A stretch of DNA of 60,021 nucleotides, from positions 1-60,021 of the forward strand of contig JAFXTU010000014.1 of NCBI GenBank assembly GCA_017535635.1. The letters are read 5' to 3'. A program made the translations under genes and the position numbers. Of this stretch, positions 51,322-59,919 are shown piece after piece. The notes beneath the pieces were generated by a model. It ran no database searches. It was not told the origin of the DNA and was given only the letters and a program-made list of their open reading frames with translations. The first letter of the stretch is position 1. Each line of letters opens with the position of its first letter. This DNA is from Oscillospiraceae bacterium (GTDB taxonomy: Bacteria > Bacillota > Clostridia > Oscillospirales > Oscillospiraceae).

Positions 51322-52299
51322 ATGAAAATCGCGATTTACGGTTACGGCAACATCGGCCGGGGCGTGGAGTGCGCCGCACGGCAGAACCCGGATATGACCC
51401 TCACCGGGGTCTACACCCGGCGCGACCCCGCCCAGGTGCAGACGAAGACCGGCGTGACGGTCTACCCGGCTTCGGAGATTTTGAAGCACAAGGACGAGAT
51501 CGACGTCCTGCTGATCTGCGGCGGCAGCGCCACGGATCTGCCGGAGCTTACCCCCATGCTGGCCAGGGACTTCAACGTGGTGGACTCCTTCGATACCCAC
51601 GCCCGCATCCCGGAGCACTTCGCCAGTGTGGACGCCGCGGCCAGGGCGGGGGGCCATACCGCCCTCATCTCCGGGGGCTGGGATCCCGGCCTCTTCTCCC
51701 TGGCGAGGCTCTACTCCAATGCCATCCTTCCCCAGGGGAGCGACTACACCTTCTGGGGCCGGGGCGTGAGCCAGGGGCACTCTGACGCCATCCGGCGCAT
51801 CCCCGGCGTCCTGGACGCGCGGCAGTACACCGTGCCCATCCCCGAGGCCCTGGAGGCCGTGCGCTCCGGCGCGTCCCCGGTGCTCACCACCCGCCAGAAG
51901 CACCGCCGGGAGTGCTACGTGGTGGCCGCCCAGGGGGCGGACAAGGCTGAGATCGAGAAGGCCATCAAGACCATGCCCAACTACTTCGACGAGTACGACA
52001 CCACCGTCACCTTCATCACCATGGAGGAGATGAAGCGGGACCACTCCGAGCTCCCCCACGGGGGCTTCGTGATCCGCAGCGGTCCCTCCGGCCTGGAAGG
52101 GGAGCACAGGCACACCATTGAGTTCCGGCTGACCCTGGACTCCAACCCGGAGTTCACGGCGCTCACGCTGGTGGCCCTGGCCCGGGCCGTGGGGAAGCAC
52201 GCGGCGCGGGGCGACTGGGGCTGCAAGACGGTGTTCGACCTGGCCCCGGCGGAGCTCTCGCCCCTCTCCGGGGAGGAGCTGCGAGCCCACCTGCTGTGA
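51322..52299 (+). CDS. ddh: meso-Diaminopimelate dehydrogenase
   Basis: A 325-residue NADP-dependent dehydrogenase that makes meso-diaminopimelate in one step from tetrahydrodipicolinate, bypassing the acylated or aminotransferase routes. Rossmann GYGNIGRG is at 7-14; CGGSATDLPE, FDTHARIPEH and GWDPGLFSL are typical of Ddh. The high ammonia requirement of this route fits an amino-acid-fermenting anaerobe. Placed between dapB and lysA in one operon. Confidence 0.92.
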   Translation: MKIAIYGYGNIGRGVECAARQNPDMTLTGVYTRRDPAQVQTKTGVTVYPASEILKHKDEIDVLLICGGSATDLPELTPMLARDFNVVDSFDTHARIPEHFASVDAAARAGGHTALISGGWDPGLFSLARLYSNAILPQGSDYTFWGRGVSQGHSDAIRRIPGVLDARQYTVPIPEALEAVRSGASPVLTTRQKHRRECYVVAAQGADKAEIEKAIKTMPNYFDEYDTTVTFITMEEMKRDHSELPHGGFVIRSGPSGLEGEHRHTIEFRLTLDSNPEFTALTLVALARAVGKHAARGDWGCKTVFDLAPAELSPLSGEELRAHLL

Positions 52300-52314
52300 T
52301 TTGAGGAGAGACCC

Positions 52315-53619
52315 ATGGAATTTGTCTGTGAAAACATCGGCGTCAGCGGCGAAGGTCATCTGAGCTTCGCCGGGCAGGACACCCTGGCCCTGGCGGAAGA
52401 ATACGGCACCCCCCTCTACCTCATGGACGAGGACCGGGTGCGCTTTAACTGCCGGACCTATCTGGAGGCCTTCAAGGCCAATTTCGGCCCCGGCTCCCTG
52501 CCCCTTTACGCCGCCAAGGCCGCGGCCTTCAAGCAGCTCTTCCGCGTGGCGGGGGAGGAGGGCATGGGAGTGGACGTGGTCTCCCCCGGTGAGATCCAGA
52601 CCGCCCTGGAGGCGGGCTTTGACCTCGCGGGTGCCTGGTATCACGGCAACGGCAAGACCGACGAGGATATCCGCTTCGCCCTCAGTAGGGGCGTGGGCGG
52701 CTTCGTGGTGGATAACGTCGAAGAGCTCCTGGCCCTGGAAGCCGAGGCGGAGCGGCGGGGCATCCGGCAGAAAGCCATCCTGCGCCTCACCCCCGGCATC
52801 GACCCCCACACCTACGCCGCCGTGAACACCGGGATGGTGGACTCCAAGTTCGGCGTCGCCATCGAGACGGGTCAGGCCCTCGACTTTGTGCGCCTGGCCC
52901 TGGGGCAGAAGCACATCGAGCTCCTGGGCTTCCACTGCCATGTGGGGAGCCAGGTCTTCGGGGAGGACGTGTTCGAGCGGGCCGCGGCGGTGATGCTGGA
53001 GTTCATCGCCCAGGTGCGGAAGGAGACCGGGTACGTCGCCCGGGTGCTGGACCTGGGCGGGGGCTACGGCGTCCGCTATGTGGCTTCCGACCCGAGCCTG
53101 GATATCGGACAGAAGATCGCCTCCGTGGCGGCGACGGTGAAGGAGGTCTGCCGGAAGCTGAATATCCCCCAGCCCGCCATCCAGATGGAGCCGGGGCGGA
53201 GCATTGTGGCCGACGCGGGGATGACCCTCTACCGCGCCGTGGCGGTGAAGCGCATCCCCGGCTATAAGAACTACGTCACCATCGACGGGGGCATGGGGGA
53301 CGATCCCCGCTACGCCCTCTACCGCAGCCGCTACACCGTCCTGGCCGCCGGGAAAATGGGGGAGGAGGCCTCCTTCCGCTGCACCCTGGCGGGCCGCTGC
53401 TGCGAGAGCGGCGACCTCATCCAGGAGGATATCCTGCTGCCGGAGTCCGTCCGGCGGGGGGACGTGATCGCGGTGTGCACCACCGGGGCCTACAACTACT
53501 CCATGGCCTCCAACTACAACCGCTTCGGCCGTCCGGCGCTCATCATGCTCCGGGGCGGGAAAAGCAGCGTTGCCGTCCGGCGGGAGGGTTTAGAGGACCT
53601 CACCCGGCTGGACGTGTGA
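52315..53619 (+). CDS. lysA: Diaminopimelate decarboxylase
   Basis: A 434-residue fold-type III PLP enzyme giving lysine from meso-diaminopimelate. PLP lysine K68 is in LYAAKAA, the HCHVGSQ segment is near 205-211, GGGYG is near 249-253 and EPGRSIVADAG is near 292-302. A second-subunit catalytic cysteine lies in GRCCESGD near 361-368. GAGGAGAG precedes the ATG, 15 nt after ddh. Confidence 0.95.
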   Translation: MEFVCENIGVSGEGHLSFAGQDTLALAEEYGTPLYLMDEDRVRFNCRTYLEAFKANFGPGSLPLYAAKAAAFKQLFRVAGEEGMGVDVVSPGEIQTALEAGFDLAGAWYHGNGKTDEDIRFALSRGVGGFVVDNVEELLALEAEAERRGIRQKAILRLTPGIDPHTYAAVNTGMVDSKFGVAIETGQALDFVRLALGQKHIELLGFHCHVGSQVFGEDVFERAAAVMLEFIAQVRKETGYVARVLDLGGGYGVRYVASDPSLDIGQKIASVAATVKEVCRKLNIPQPAIQMEPGRSIVADAGMTLYRAVAVKRIPGYKNYVTIDGGMGDDPRYALYRSRYTVLAAGKMGEEASFRCTLAGRCCESGDLIQEDILLPESVRRGDVIAVCTTGAYNYSMASNYNRFGRPALIMLRGGKSSVAVRREGLEDLTRLDV

Positions 53620-53623
53620 GGAC

Positions 53624-54454
53624 ATGGCCCAGATCATTGAGGTCACGGACCTGAACGCCCCGGGCCTGGAAGCCTACGCCCATCTCACCGAGGCCCAGCT
53701 GCGAAACCGGCTGGAGCCGGAGAAAGGGGTTTTCATTGCCGAGAGCCCCAAGGTGATCCGCCTGGCCCTGGAGGCGGGCTGCGAGCCCCTTTCCCTCCTC
53801 ATGGAGCGGAAAAAGCTTCCTGGCCAGGGGGCGGAGCTGATCGAGCGCTGCGGGGATATCCCGGTCTACACCGGAGAGCGGGAATCCTTGGCCGCCCTTA
53901 CTGGCTACGAGCTCACCCGGGGCATCCTCTGCGCCCTGCGCCGCCCGAGGCCCAGGCAGGCGGAGGAGATCTGCCGGGGAGCGCGGCGGGTCGCGGTGCT
54001 GGAGAACATCGTGGACGCCTCCAACCTGGGGGCCATCTTCCGCTCCGCCGCCGCCCTGGGGATGGAGGCGGTGCTTCTCAGCCCCGGCTGCTGCGACCCG
54101 TTGCTCCGGCGCGCCGTGCGGGTCAGCATGGGGACCGTGTTTCAGGTCCCCTGGGCGCGGCTGGGGGAAGGACCGGAGGACTGGCCCGGCTTGGGGCTTG
54201 CCCGGCTCCGGGCGCTGGGTTTTTCCTGCGCGGCCCTGGCCCTGGGGGAGAATACGATCCCCCTGGACGATCCCCGGCTGGGGGATGCGGAAAAGCTGGC
54301 CCTCATCCTGGGGAACGAGGGGGACGGCCTCACAAAGGAGACGATCTCCCGCTGCGACTTCGCCGTCACCATCCCCATGTCCCACGGTGTGGACTCCCTG
54401 AACGTGGCCGCTGCCGCCGCCGTGGCCTTCTGGGAGCTGCGGGTGAGGGGATAG
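53624..54454 (+). CDS. TrmH/SpoU-family RNA 2'-O-methyltransferase
   Basis: A 276-residue SPOUT methyltransferase. An N-terminal substrate-binding domain (about 1-105) precedes the knot with NIVDASNLGAIFRSAAALGMEAVLLS (motif 1, about 127-152), LILGNEGDGL (motif 2, about 227-236) and SLNVAAAAAVAFWE (motif 3). It should methylate a ribose in rRNA or tRNA. It begins 4 nt after lysA, sharing the lysine-regulated transcript, though its function is unrelated. TAG stop, followed by a clear terminator. Confidence 0.88.
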   Translation: MAQIIEVTDLNAPGLEAYAHLTEAQLRNRLEPEKGVFIAESPKVIRLALEAGCEPLSLLMERKKLPGQGAELIERCGDIPVYTGERESLAALTGYELTRGILCALRRPRPRQAEEICRGARRVAVLENIVDASNLGAIFRSAAALGMEAVLLSPGCCDPLLRRAVRVSMGTVFQVPWARLGEGPEDWPGLGLARLRALGFSCAALALGENTIPLDDPRLGDAEKLALILGNEGDGLTKETISRCDFAVTIPMSHGVDSLNVAAAAAVAFWELRVRG

Positions 54455-54469
54455 AGTCATAATTTGAGT

Positions 54470-54510
54470 CCCGGAAAGCTTGTTTTTTGCTTTCCGGGGT
54501 TTCCTTTTTG
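54470..54510 (+). terminator. Terminator of the dap-lys-trmH operon
   Basis: Ten-base arms (54470-54479 and 54489-54498) with a T-rich loop, followed by GTTTCCTTTTT. Confidence 0.85.
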
Positions 54511-54647
54511 GTCCGGGAGAATTGCCTGCCTCTCCCGGGAAAGCCTTCACCCCGGTATGACCGCGGGAAGAACCCCGGATTATTCCGCACAAGCAGGCTC
54601 TGACGCGAGGCGGGCAGGGATCGCTCCCCGCCCGCTCATGTGTTCCT

Positions 54648-56018
54648 TTATTGCCCCAGGCCCCGGCGCGCCTCCATGTTCTTCGGCGGCAGCTGCCCCG
54701 CCTCTTCCAGTTCCCTCACCAGGGCGCCGAGCTTCTCCGCCGAAGCGCGGAAGCGCTCCTCCTCCCGCACGAAGTCGAACCGCTCCTCATTCAGCAGCGC
54801 CGCCGTTTCCTTCAGACGGAAGGGCAGCAGGGGCGGGTCCCGCATCAGGACGCGGCAGAGCTGGATATGCTTCAGCATGGGCAGGGGGCTGACGGGCTCC
54901 GTCATGACTTCCTTTTCCCAGGGAGTCAGCTGCGCGATGGCCGCGGCTTCAGCTTCCCAGCGGTCCGTGCCCTTTCGCATCAGTTCCGCCATAGCCAGAC
55001 GGTAGCTGTCCAGAGCCAGCACCCGCTTCCGTTCCCACTCCGCCAGCTCCCGGCTTGCGAAGCGCGCCGTGAACAGCTCCAGCGTGTCCAGCAGCTTTTC
55101 CCGTTCCCCCATGTCCGCGGCCAGGGTCAGCATGTCGGTGAATACCGAGGTCTCCATGCCCCGGAAGAGGCCGAAGCCCTGGCCGCCGGAAAAGGTCTCC
55201 AGCAGCTCCAGGCGGCAGCACAGGATCTGGAACCGTTCCCCGTCGCTGACGGTCCACGCCTCCTCCCCGGGGTAAGGCGTATAGAGAAGCGGCTCTCCCG
55301 GCTCGTCCGGTCCTGCACGGCGGAGGCTCATCCTCTCCCTGGGCATACGGAAGGCCAGATCGCCCAGCCTCGCGTCCAGGTCTCTTACCGCGTCCAGGAC
55401 GCCCCGCTCAAAGATATAGTAGAAGTCCTTGCCCACGGCGCAGTTCAGTAGGGAGGGATAATAGCTGTCGACGGTGAGAAGACGCTCTTCCCGCAGCTTT
55501 TCCTTTTCCCCCAGACGGTAATAGATCTCCGGCAGTATGGTCTCCGGCTGCCGCCGCAGCCAGGGGTCGCGGGAGGAGCGAAGCTCCTCCGCGGCGGCTT
55601 GCGCCTTTCGGAGGCATAGCTCCGCCTGGGCATTCTTCCCCTCGCTGAAAAGGAAATGCGCATTTCTAAGAAGATATTTCGCCAACCTGTCCCGCAGAGC
55701 GTCCGCCTCCGGGTGCAGGGAAAGCTGCGTTTCCAGCAGGGCGATGGCTTCCTCCCGCTTTCCATCCTGATTCAGGCGCAGGGCTTCCCCCTCGATGGCG
55801 TAGATTTCTTCCCCCGTCAGCTCCGCCCTTCGCAGGAGCGCATCCACCGTCACCCCCAGCAGGTCCGCCAGGGCGGGCAGCAGCGTGATCTCCGGATAGC
55901 CCTCCCCGGTCTCCCAGCGGCTCACCGCCTGGCCCGTCAGGTGCAGCTTTTCCGCCAGAGCCTCCTGGGTGTACCCCGCCGCCTTCCGCAGGCGGCGCAG
56001 ATTGTTTGCGAATTCCAT
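54648..56018 (-). CDS. XRE-family regulator with long helical-repeat region
   Basis: A 456-residue protein: an N-terminal Cro/C1-type HTH (residues about 5-60, LRRLRKAAGYTQEALAEKLHLTGQAVSRWETG), then a tetratricopeptide-like helical region (about 75-200) and further helical sequence to the end. The C-terminal part could bind a peptide or small effector, but I do not recognise it. The ATG at 56018 is preferred because the HTH starts promptly and AAAGG is upstream; the frame extends 35 residues further. Its promoter carries a dyad that may be its own operator. Confidence 0.8.
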   Translation of the reverse strand: MEFANNLRRLRKAAGYTQEALAEKLHLTGQAVSRWETGEGYPEITLLPALADLLGVTVDALLRRAELTGEEIYAIEGEALRLNQDGKREEAIALLETQLSLHPEADALRDRLAKYLLRNAHFLFSEGKNAQAELCLRKAQAAAEELRSSRDPWLRRQPETILPEIYYRLGEKEKLREERLLTVDSYYPSLLNCAVGKDFYYIFERGVLDAVRDLDARLGDLAFRMPRERMSLRRAGPDEPGEPLLYTPYPGEEAWTVSDGERFQILCCRLELLETFSGGQGFGLFRGMETSVFTDMLTLAADMGEREKLLDTLELFTARFASRELAEWERKRVLALDSYRLAMAELMRKGTDRWEAEAAAIAQLTPWEKEVMTEPVSPLPMLKHIQLCRVLMRDPPLLPFRLKETAALLNEERFDFVREEERFRASAEKLGALVRELEEAGQLPPKNMEARRGLGQ

Positions 56019-56069
56019 AGCTTGCACATCCTTTCGCATGTTGACGAAGAAGCTCCTTGTCCTGCCTTG

Positions 56070-56098
56070 AGGATATCGGAAAGCGGTTTCCAAGTCAA
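56070..56098 (-). promoter_or_regulatory. XRE gene promoter with a dyad in the spacer
   Basis: On the minus strand, TTGACT (56093-56098), 17 bp and TATCCT (56070-56075). The spacer holds the dyad GGAAA-GCGG-TTTCC (56078-56091), a candidate autoregulatory operator. Confidence 0.55.
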
Positions 56099-56175
56099 CA
56101 AAGGGGTTTTTGGGTTTTTCCAAGGGATGCTTGGATGAAAAAAGGAAGGATCCTGTATACAGCGGGACAAAACCG

Positions 56176-56184
56176 TGCTATAAT
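56176..56184 (+). promoter_or_regulatory. Extended -10 promoter of nadE
   Basis: TGC-TATAAT with a perfect -10 at 56179-56184; a weak TATACA stands at the -35 position 17 bp upstream. Confidence 0.65.
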
Positions 56185-56189
56185 GAACG

Positions 56190-56230
56190 AAAGGACAGAG
56201 AAGTCTGACAAGAAGGCTTCTCTGTCCTTT
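56190..56230 (+). promoter_or_regulatory. 5'-end hairpin with U-rich tail upstream of nadE
   Basis: Perfect 14-bp arms (56190-56203 and 56217-56230) followed by TTATTTCTT, placed right at the predicted transcription start. It looks like an intrinsic terminator with nothing to terminate but its own leader, so an attenuator or mRNA-stabilising hairpin is possible. Confidence 0.7.
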
Positions 56231-56258
56231 TTATTTCTTCGGAAAAGCGGTGGAAGTT

Positions 56259-58199
56259 ATGAAGAATCGGCTCATCCGGGTGGCCGCGGCCGTCCCGCGG
56301 CTTCGCGTGGGGGACGTGCGCTTCAATGCCGGACAGATCATCTCCCTGATCCGGGAGGAGGCAGACAGCGGCCTGATCGTCTTCCCGGAGCTGTCCGTGA
56401 CGGGGTATACCTGCGCCGACCTGTTTCAGAGCGAGCTGCTTATGCAGGAGGCGGAGGCCGCCCTCCTCCGGATCGCGGAGGCGACGGGGGAGACGGGGAT
56501 CACGGCGGTCGTGGGCGTCCCCGTGCGCCGCGGGAACAGCCTGTACAACTGCGGAGCCATCCTTTCGGGCGGAGAAGTCCGGGCGCTGGTCCCCAAGAGC
56601 TTCCTGCCCAACTATTCGGAGTTTTACGAGTGCCGGTGGTTTGCTTCCGGAAAGGGCATAAGCGGTGAAAGCGTCCGCATCGGCGGCAGGGAAGTTCCCT
56701 TCGGCACGGATATCCTGGCGGAGGACCCGGCGACGGAGGCTGTCCTGGGGGTGGAGCTGTGCGAGGATCTGTGGGTCCCGGACAAGCCCAGCACCCACGC
56801 TTCCCTGGCCGGCGCGAACATCATCGCCAACCTCTCCGCCTCCGACGAGCTGATCGGAAAGCAGGAGTACCGCCGGGAGCTGGTGAAGCAGCAGAGCGGG
56901 AGCTGCTACTGCGCCTATGTTTACGCCTCCGCCGGGACGGGGGAGAGCAGCACGGACCTGGTGTTTTCCGGGCATGCCATCCTGACGCAGAGCGGCAGCC
57001 TGCTGGGGGAGAGCATCTTCCCACGGCGCCCCCATGTGGAAAGGGCCGTGATCGACCTGGGCTGTATCCTGCATGACCGGCGGCGGCAGAACACCTTTGA
57101 AACCGCGTCGGAGAGGCCCTTCCGGCGGGTGCCGGTCCGCATCCAGACCCTCGGCCCCCAGGAGGTGGGCGTGGGGGAGCTGGCAGAGCTCCTGCGCCGC
57201 TATGCCTGTCCGGTGGCGAGAAATCCCTTCGTTCCGGCGGACGACGGGGAGCGGGAAGAGCGCTGCCGGAGGATCCTGCAGATCCAGGCAAGCGGCCTTG
57301 CGACCAGGGTGCTGGCGACGGGGATCCGGAACCTGGTCATCGGGATCTCCGGCGGCCTGGATTCCACCCTGGCCCTGCTGGTGTGCGCCGAAGCGAAAAA
57401 GCAGGTCCCGGAGCTCCGGATCGCCGCCTATACCATGCCCAGTGAGGGGAACACCTCGGGCCGGACCTATCGGAACGCGGTAAAGCTGATGGAGCTCCTG
57501 GCCGACGAAGCCCACGAGGTCCCGATCCGGGAGGGCGTGCAGCTCCACCTGGAGCAGCTGGGGCATGAACGGGGCTATCAGGGGGAAGAGGACGTGACCT
57601 ATGAGAACGCCCAGGCGCGGATGCGGACCCTGATCCTGATGGATGCCGCCAACATGAAGCGGGGGCTGGTGGTGGGGACGGGGGACCTGTCCGAGCTGGC
57701 GCTGGGCTGGTGCACCTACAACGGCGACCATATGTCCATGTACGCGGTGAACTGCTCCGTGCCGAAGACGCTGGTGAGATTCATCTGCCAAACCTACGCC
57801 GGGATGTGCCCCAGCGAAGAGCTGAAGGAAGTGATCCTCGACGTCTGCGACACCCCCATCACGCCGGAGCTGATCCCCAGCGCCCACGGGCAGATCGCCC
57901 AGATAACGGAAGAGAAGATCGGCAAATTTGACCTGAACGATTTTTTCCTCTTCTACACCCTGCGCCGCGGCTTCGAGCCCCAGAGGACAGTGGCCTACGC
58001 CTGCCGGGCCTATCCGGAGCTGAGGGAAGAGGAGGTCCGGGCTGCGGCCGGGAGCTTCTTAGGGCGCTTCTTCTCCCAGCAATTCAAGCGCAGCTGCCTG
58101 CCGGACGGGCCGAAGGTGGGGTCCGTGTCCCTGTCCCCCCGGGGGGATTGGCGCATGCCCAGCGACGCTTCCCCCGCGCTTTGGCTGGAGGGGCTGTGA
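56259..58199 (+). CDS. nadE: Glutamine-dependent NAD+ synthetase
   Basis: A 646-residue two-domain enzyme. The N-terminal nitrilase-type glutaminase (about 1-270) has the catalytic triad E44 (FPELSVTG), K113 (VPKSFLP) and C168 (ELCEDLW). The C-terminal ATP-pyrophosphatase domain contains GISGGLDSTLAL. It amidates nicotinic acid adenine dinucleotide to NAD+. The ATG at 56259 is preferred over GTG 56250. Length is normal for the bacterial long form. Confidence 0.93.
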   Translation: MKNRLIRVAAAVPRLRVGDVRFNAGQIISLIREEADSGLIVFPELSVTGYTCADLFQSELLMQEAEAALLRIAEATGETGITAVVGVPVRRGNSLYNCGAILSGGEVRALVPKSFLPNYSEFYECRWFASGKGISGESVRIGGREVPFGTDILAEDPATEAVLGVELCEDLWVPDKPSTHASLAGANIIANLSASDELIGKQEYRRELVKQQSGSCYCAYVYASAGTGESSTDLVFSGHAILTQSGSLLGESIFPRRPHVERAVIDLGCILHDRRRQNTFETASERPFRRVPVRIQTLGPQEVGVGELAELLRRYACPVARNPFVPADDGEREERCRRILQIQASGLATRVLATGIRNLVIGISGGLDSTLALLVCAEAKKQVPELRIAAYTMPSEGNTSGRTYRNAVKLMELLADEAHEVPIREGVQLHLEQLGHERGYQGEEDVTYENAQARMRTLILMDAANMKRGLVVGTGDLSELALGWCTYNGDHMSMYAVNCSVPKTLVRFICQTYAGMCPSEELKEVILDVCDTPITPELIPSAHGQIAQITEEKIGKFDLNDFFLFYTLRRGFEPQRTVAYACRAYPELREEEVRAAAGSFLGRFFSQQFKRSCLPDGPKVGSVSLSPRGDWRMPSDASPALWLEGL

Positions 58200-58347
58200 G
58201 CTGCGGAGAAATGCGGAAAAACCTGGGGCCGCGGGAAGCGGGGGAAAGGGCGTGAGCCTCTGGGAGCTGTGCGTCCGGGGAAGCTCAGCGGTTTCTTCCT
58301 GCCTTTGCAGATACACAATATCCAAATAATCCATTCTCTCTCAGAGC

Positions 58348-58950
58348 TCAGTTGCTGCCGGAGGAGGAAGAAGAGGCCGCGGCGGAATTCTCCCGATCCC
58401 GGATCATGTGCTGCAGCGTGATCAGGACCGCGACGACCTGCTTTTCCAGCTCCGGGCGGTAGATGTCCACACAGTACTTGTCATGGATGGAGAGCAGCTT
58501 CTGCCCGATCACGGCGATCACGTTTCCGGCCGCGTCGTACAGCTCAAAGTTGAGGCCGAGAATGTTGCCCCGGAGCTGCCACCCCAGCCCCTCGAGGTTG
58601 GAGATATCCTTGATCAGGTGGAACAGCTCGTTGGACAGCTCAAAGCGCTGCCCGTCCGCCATGGTGATGAAGTGGCGCTGGTGCAGCGTGAGGATCTTCT
58701 TCTCAATGTGCGCCACGGGATTCCCGGCGGCGTCTGTAATATCCGTTTTGTCGTGCAGCGAGGGAAACTTGGTCTGGGCCTGATAGACCACGGTCTCGTT
58801 CTCGTCCGTGATGTCGATCCGATGGTGGAGCGTAAAGACCTTTGTGGAAGTGAACAGAGAACGCGCCGGCTCTCCGAAGCGGTCCACATTGTTTACATTG
58901 GCCGCCTCGCCGGCTTCACGGAAACGGTGGATCGTTGAAAAAACTCCCAT
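58348..58950 (-). CDS. LURP-one-related (YxjI-like) protein
   Basis: A 200-residue protein with the repeated beta-strand pattern of the LURP-one/Tubby-like fold: TLHHRIDITDENETVVYQAQ, then DITDAAGNPVAHIEKKILTLHQRHFI, then NFELYDAAGNVIAVIGQK. The tail is Ser-rich. Function in bacteria is unknown; membrane or lipid association is proposed for the fold. GGAGGCAAAT lies before the ATG. Single-gene unit with its own promoter. Confidence 0.8.
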   Translation of the reverse strand: MGVFSTIHRFREAGEAANVNNVDRFGEPARSLFTSTKVFTLHHRIDITDENETVVYQAQTKFPSLHDKTDITDAAGNPVAHIEKKILTLHQRHFITMADGQRFELSNELFHLIKDISNLEGLGWQLRGNILGLNFELYDAAGNVIAVIGQKLLSIHDKYCVDIYRPELEKQVVAVLITLQHMIRDRENSAAASSSSSGSN

Positions 58951-59003
58951 ATTTGCCTCCTGAGTTTGTATGAGTATGGCGGGGACGCGAATGCCCCGAA
59001 CGC

Positions 59004-59032
59004 ATCTTACGTTGTCCGGAGAAGCATGTCAA
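59004..59032 (-). promoter_or_regulatory. Promoter of the LURP-one gene
   Basis: On the minus strand, TTGACA (59027-59032), 17 bp and TAAGAT (59004-59009). Confidence 0.8.
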
Positions 59033-59094
59033 GCGCTCGGAGACAGTTCATATTCAACACCCAGAACACTTTCCGCGTCAGGCCCTGTCCGCTC

Positions 59095-59123
59095 TTGACA
59101 AATCCGCCCTCCTGCCACAGAAT
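59095..59123 (+). promoter_or_regulatory. Promoter of the DUF6485-like gene
   Basis: TTGACA (59095-59100), 17 bp and CAGAAT (59118-59123), 86 nt before the ATG. Confidence 0.65.
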
Positions 59124-59208
59124 GAGAGCGGAGTCCGGCAGCCCGGCGCGGGCCCGCTCCCGCCGCCTGAGATCGCAACAAAGCCGGAAACCCGAGGAGG
59201 AAACCCGC

Positions 59209-59433
59209 ATGAACAAGGCCGCAGATTTCTGCACCTGCACAGACCTGAAATGCCCCTGCCACCCGGCCAACCACGACCAGGGCTGCAGGCCCTGCGTTCT
59301 GAAGAACCGCCGGCAGAAAGAGATCCCCAGCTGCTTCTATCACGATATCGACTGTCCCAAGCCGACGGAAAACTGGCACTATGAGGATTTCGCCGCCCTG
59401 GTCGCGGCGGCGAAGGAACGGGGGAAGCTGTAA
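59209..59433 (+). CDS. DUF6485-like small cysteine-rich protein
   Basis: A 74-residue protein with eight cysteines, FCTCTDLKCPCHPANHDQGC, then RPCVLKN, EIPSCFYH and DIDC, suggesting a metal site. I recall this pattern from clostridial DUF6485 proteins; the function is unknown. GAGGAGG precedes the ATG at 59209; the longer frame upstream crosses the promoter and is not coding. Confidence 0.75.
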   Translation: MNKAADFCTCTDLKCPCHPANHDQGCRPCVLKNRRQKEIPSCFYHDIDCPKPTENWHYEDFAALVAAAKERGKL

Positions 59434-59460
59434 GGGGAGCAGACAGAGTCGTGATACCTT

Positions 59461-59847
59461 GTGGACGAAAACACCTATGCCCCCAAGACGGCGCAGCGTT
59501 ATGCTCAGATGAAGGTGCAGGAGGCCATGAACAAGTCCGGCTCCGCCTTTGTCAGGCTGTGCTCCGAAGCCCTGGCGGCCAAGCTGATCGGCCAGGAAGA
59601 CCCCCGAGGCGACAAGACCATCGTGGAGGACCCCGCCGACCCCGGCCGGAAGCAGGCCCTGGAGCAGAGGGCCGAGCAGCTGAGGCAGGACCCGGCGTTC
59701 CGAAACGCCCTGGGCATGATCCCCGCAGGCGAGACGGCGCAGGAGACCCTTCAAAACCGCCGGGACTGGCTCGCCGGCGGCGAGGGACTGGTGAACCTCT
59801 ACGGCATGGCGCAAGAGATGCAGCCCCAGCAGCAGATGCAGCCCTGA
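59461..59847 (+). CDS. Unrecognised 128-residue protein
   Basis: A charged soluble protein starting at a GTG (59461) with no close ribosome site; ATG 59509 is an alternative giving 112 residues. It reads well as coding (AQMKVQEAMNKSGSAFVRLCSEALAAKLIG...), with an Asp/Pro-rich middle and a Gln/Pro/Met-rich end (QPQQQMQP). I recognise no family. It lies 27 nt after the DUF6485-like gene and may share its transcript. Confidence 0.5.
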   Translation: MDENTYAPKTAQRYAQMKVQEAMNKSGSAFVRLCSEALAAKLIGQEDPRGDKTIVEDPADPGRKQALEQRAEQLRQDPAFRNALGMIPAGETAQETLQNRRDWLAGGEGLVNLYGMAQEMQPQQQMQP

Positions 59848-59881
59848 AGAGGCAGCTGAGCGGCCCCCTTCCGAAGCATGA

Positions 59882-59919
59882 AGGGGCTGTAGCAAAACGC
59901 AAGAAAAGCTACAGCCCCT
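59882..59919. terminator. Hairpin at the right edge
   Basis: Perfect 12-bp arms (59882-59893 and 59908-59919) with an A-rich 14-base loop, 35 nt after the last gene. There is no U-run. The remaining 100 bases to the window end show no gene. Confidence 0.5.
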
